The position numbers and the translations under genes were made by a program. Positions 62,647 through 64,000 of a DNA stretch of 64,000 bases are shown here, one piece after another. The notes under the pieces are model-generated. The model made no database searches. It was given only the letters and a program-made list of their open reading frames with translations, and was not told the origin of the DNA. The stretch is from contig CP007053.1 in NCBI GenBank assembly GCA_000242935.3, positions 1,116,001-1,180,000 of the forward strand, read 5' to 3'. The DNA comes from Opitutaceae bacterium TAV5. GTDB taxonomy: Bacteria > Verrucomicrobiota > Verrucomicrobiia > Opitutales > Opitutaceae. The number at the start of each line of letters is the position of its first letter. The stretch's first letter is position 1.

Positions 62647-62808
62647 GAGTGCAGTTGGTGCGCCTGCCGTCCGGCGATACGGAGAGGCGGGCGTCGGATG
62701 AAACTGCCCAGCGTGGACGGTGGCCCGCAGCTTTCAAGCGGCGAAATTCGGGGGATCGGGGGGGGGGAGCCCCCGGCAGAACCGTCCCCGGACCGGCCGG
62801 GCTGAGGC

Positions 62809-63303
62809 TTACGGCTTGGCCGGGGACTTCCGCCCGCGGCGGACGGCCGGCCGCGCAGGTGGCTCCGTCGCTCCGGCGGCTCCGGTCGCTCCGATTGCCC
62901 CGGCGGCCGCGCCCGCGCTGTAGCCGAAAATCGTCACCTCACAGCCCACCGCCACAAAACCCGGCGGCAACGGGCATTGCGCGCGCACGTCCGGCGTCTC
63001 GCAGTCGAGGCTGAAGATCCGGCCCGTCCTCAGACAATAAAAGTGCGGATGATGTCGCGGCGTCGGCTTTTCGTAGGACGTCGGCTGCCCCGGAAAACTC
63101 ACCCGCGCGAGCGCGCCCTCCCCGACCTGCTCCTGGAGATTGCGAAACACTGTCCGCAACCCGATGCGCGGCAACCGGCGGCGCGCCAGCGTCCACACCT
63201 CCTCGGCAGTCAATGGCCCGGCCGCCTCGGCGATGACTTCGGCGATGGCGGCGCGCTGGCGCGTGGCATGAATGCGTTTCCCTTGGGCGGTAATCGGTGG
63301 CAC
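62809..63303 (-). CDS. Fur-family metal-responsive regulator
   Basis: The 164-aa protein has the Fur winged helix (RQRAAIAEVIAEAAGPLTAEEVW, GLRTVFRNLQ) and the dimerisation metal site region HHPHFYCLRTGRIFSLDCE. The second Cys of the usual CxxC is Thr (CLRTG), and the C-terminus is a long Ala/Gly/Arg-rich tail, so the structural Zn site is probably lost. Metal specificity (Fe, Zn, Mn) is unclear. GTG 63303 must be the start because no ATG precedes the HTH. A palindrome upstream may be its own operator. Confidence 0.88.
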   Translation of the reverse strand: MPPITAQGKRIHATRQRAAIAEVIAEAAGPLTAEEVWTLARRRLPRIGLRTVFRNLQEQVGEGALARVSFPGQPTSYEKPTPRHHPHFYCLRTGRIFSLDCETPDVRAQCPLPPGFVAVGCEVTIFGYSAGAAAGAIGATGAAGATEPPARPAVRRGRKSPAKP

Positions 63304-63361
63304 GGCGACAAAATCAGGCAGATCGATAAGCGCCGGTCAATGCGCCGCGCACATTTGCTAA

Positions 63362-63383
63362 TTTTGGCATAACGATGCCAAAA
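63362..63383. promoter_or_regulatory. Candidate Fur-type operator palindrome
   Basis: TTTTGGCAT (63362-63370) and ATGCCAAAA (63375-63383) form a perfect 9-bp dyad around AACG. It is 59 bases upstream of the Fur-family start. It could also be read as a weak terminator, but no transcript should end here. Confidence 0.5.
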
Positions 63384-63755
63384 AAAGATCGCGCCCTTCG
63401 CGCCGGCCGGATTCACCTCGTGGCCGCTCGATGTTCGTTCACAGTTTTCGCCGGGCCGTCCCCGTTCGCTCCGCAAGCGACTGCGGGGCCGCACTCCGTC
63501 CCGGCGTCCGCAATTTTGAGGACTTCGCCGGATGCGGAGGCGCCGGAGTGGCACGGGAGAGTTTTTCCCCTGGTCAGGGTGATCCGCTCACGGTTTTGTC
63601 TCTCCGGTTTTCCGCTCCGGCGAAGCTCCCTCATGGTTATCCTTTACCTGATATGCCGGCCCCGGTAGCAGATTGCCCCGCTAACACACACCAACTTTCC
63701 CGGTTGCCACACCGCACCCTCCTGTGCGCCGGTCATGCCTTGTCTATCTGTCTTT
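63384..63755. other. Gene-free stretch before the transporter
   Basis: No frame with a credible start or homology and no repeat of the window's families is seen. It probably holds the transporter promoter; I could not choose a -35/-10 pair. Confidence 0.4.
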
Positions 63756-64000
63756 ATGGAATGGCTTCAAAACCTCTTCGCTCATGAATCCGTCGCCCGC
63801 ACGGTCATCCTTCTCGGAGTCGCCGGCGGCGCGGGCATCGCTCTCGGAAAAATAAAAATCTGCAACATCGGGCTCGGCGCGGCCGGCGTCCTTTTCGCCG
63901 GACTGGCGCTCGGGCACTTCAAGCTGAGTTTCGATCACAACGTCCTCGAATTCGTGCGCGAGTTCGGGCTGATTCTTTTTGTCTACACGCTCGGGTTGCA
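63756..64000 (+). CDS. AspT/YidE/YbjL-type transporter, 3' truncated
   Basis: From ATG 63756 the frame runs to the window end (81 codons): MEWLQNLFAHESVARTVILL, then GVAGGAGIALGKIKICNIG, and EFGLILFVYTLGL. This matches the first helices and the conserved 'G-x-I-x-LG' / 'FVREFGLILFVYTLG' segment of the aspartate:alanine antiporter-like family (YidE/YbjL duplication domain). It would be an inner-membrane exchanger; substrate and the remaining ~470 residues are outside the window. Confidence 0.82.
   Translation, partial: MEWLQNLFAHESVARTVILLGVAGGAGIALGKIKICNIGLGAAGVLFAGLALGHFKLSFDHNVLEFVREFGLILFVYTLGL

Overview
The window looks like a piece of a high-GC chromosome from a verrucomicrobium, most plausibly Opitutaceae (an inference). 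Clues are a stand-alone SWIB-domain protein, two pseudopilin-like proteins (one with the H-x9-DG tail), PEP-CTERM sorting tails, autotransporter-type 'PATR' repeats, a TIGR02597-like C-terminal region on a giant secreted protein, and plant-polysaccharide enzymes. Shine-Dalgarno motifs are rarely obvious and several genes need GTG or TTG starts. I saw no rRNA, CRISPR array, prophage or transposase gene. One tRNA (Phe, GAA) is present.

Layout. 1-7.6 kb: a truncated arabinose-5-phosphate isomerase overlapping a Gfo/Idh/MocA oxidoreductase, a LysE exporter, a Uma2-family nuclease-like protein, class I fumarase, a frameshifted tRNA-dihydrouridine synthase and a DCC protein. 7.7-16 kb: a translationally coupled ABC exporter pair that reads as a heterodimer, a SWIB protein, and a YtrA-type GntR regulator / ABC ATPase / permease operon. 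16-24.3 kb: a PEP/pyruvate-binding-domain protein, a pseudopilin, a P-loop-like protein, an ABC ATPase and aspS. 24.7-30.5 kb: an RRM protein, a PhoB/PhoR-like two-component pair, a tyrosine phosphatase, a second Gfo/Idh/MocA enzyme and Pal. 30.7-34.7 kb: panB-coaC-coaB (CoA synthesis, with coaC and coaB as separate genes), tRNA-Phe and a DUF1015 protein. 35-44 kb: a 1217-aa secreted multidomain protein with a PEP-CTERM partner, a sugar epimerase, and a sugar kinase / nucleotidyltransferase pair divergent from a GntR/LacI-like regulator. 44-49.6 kb: glyA, dnaX with a poly-A slippery site, lepB and a GxxExxY protein. 50-60.6 kb: a polysaccharide-degradation neighbourhood (heparinase-like lyase, pseudopilin, PATR/PEP-CTERM protein, 2-hydroxyacid dehydrogenase, two LacI regulators, two tandem GH10 xylanases). 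60.8-64 kb: lepA, a Fur-family regulator and the start of an AspT/YidE-type transporter.

The most striking feature is what fills the intergenic spaces. At least a dozen sequence-distinct families of inverted repeats occur. In most, each arm is itself a short tandem array of units of about 9-10 nt (6 nt in one family). In the best example the spacer letters differ between copies but match between the two arms of one copy. One family (ACGGAT type) brackets a GxxExxY (PDDEXK_3-like) gene with 33-nt inverted arms, while other copies of the same family have no gene between their arms. This suggests a gene-bearing element with empty derivatives. A copy of another family is read in frame as the linker of an ABC transporter. 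Other copies sit inside the two-component operon, between coaC and coaB, and across the start of the PEP-binding gene.
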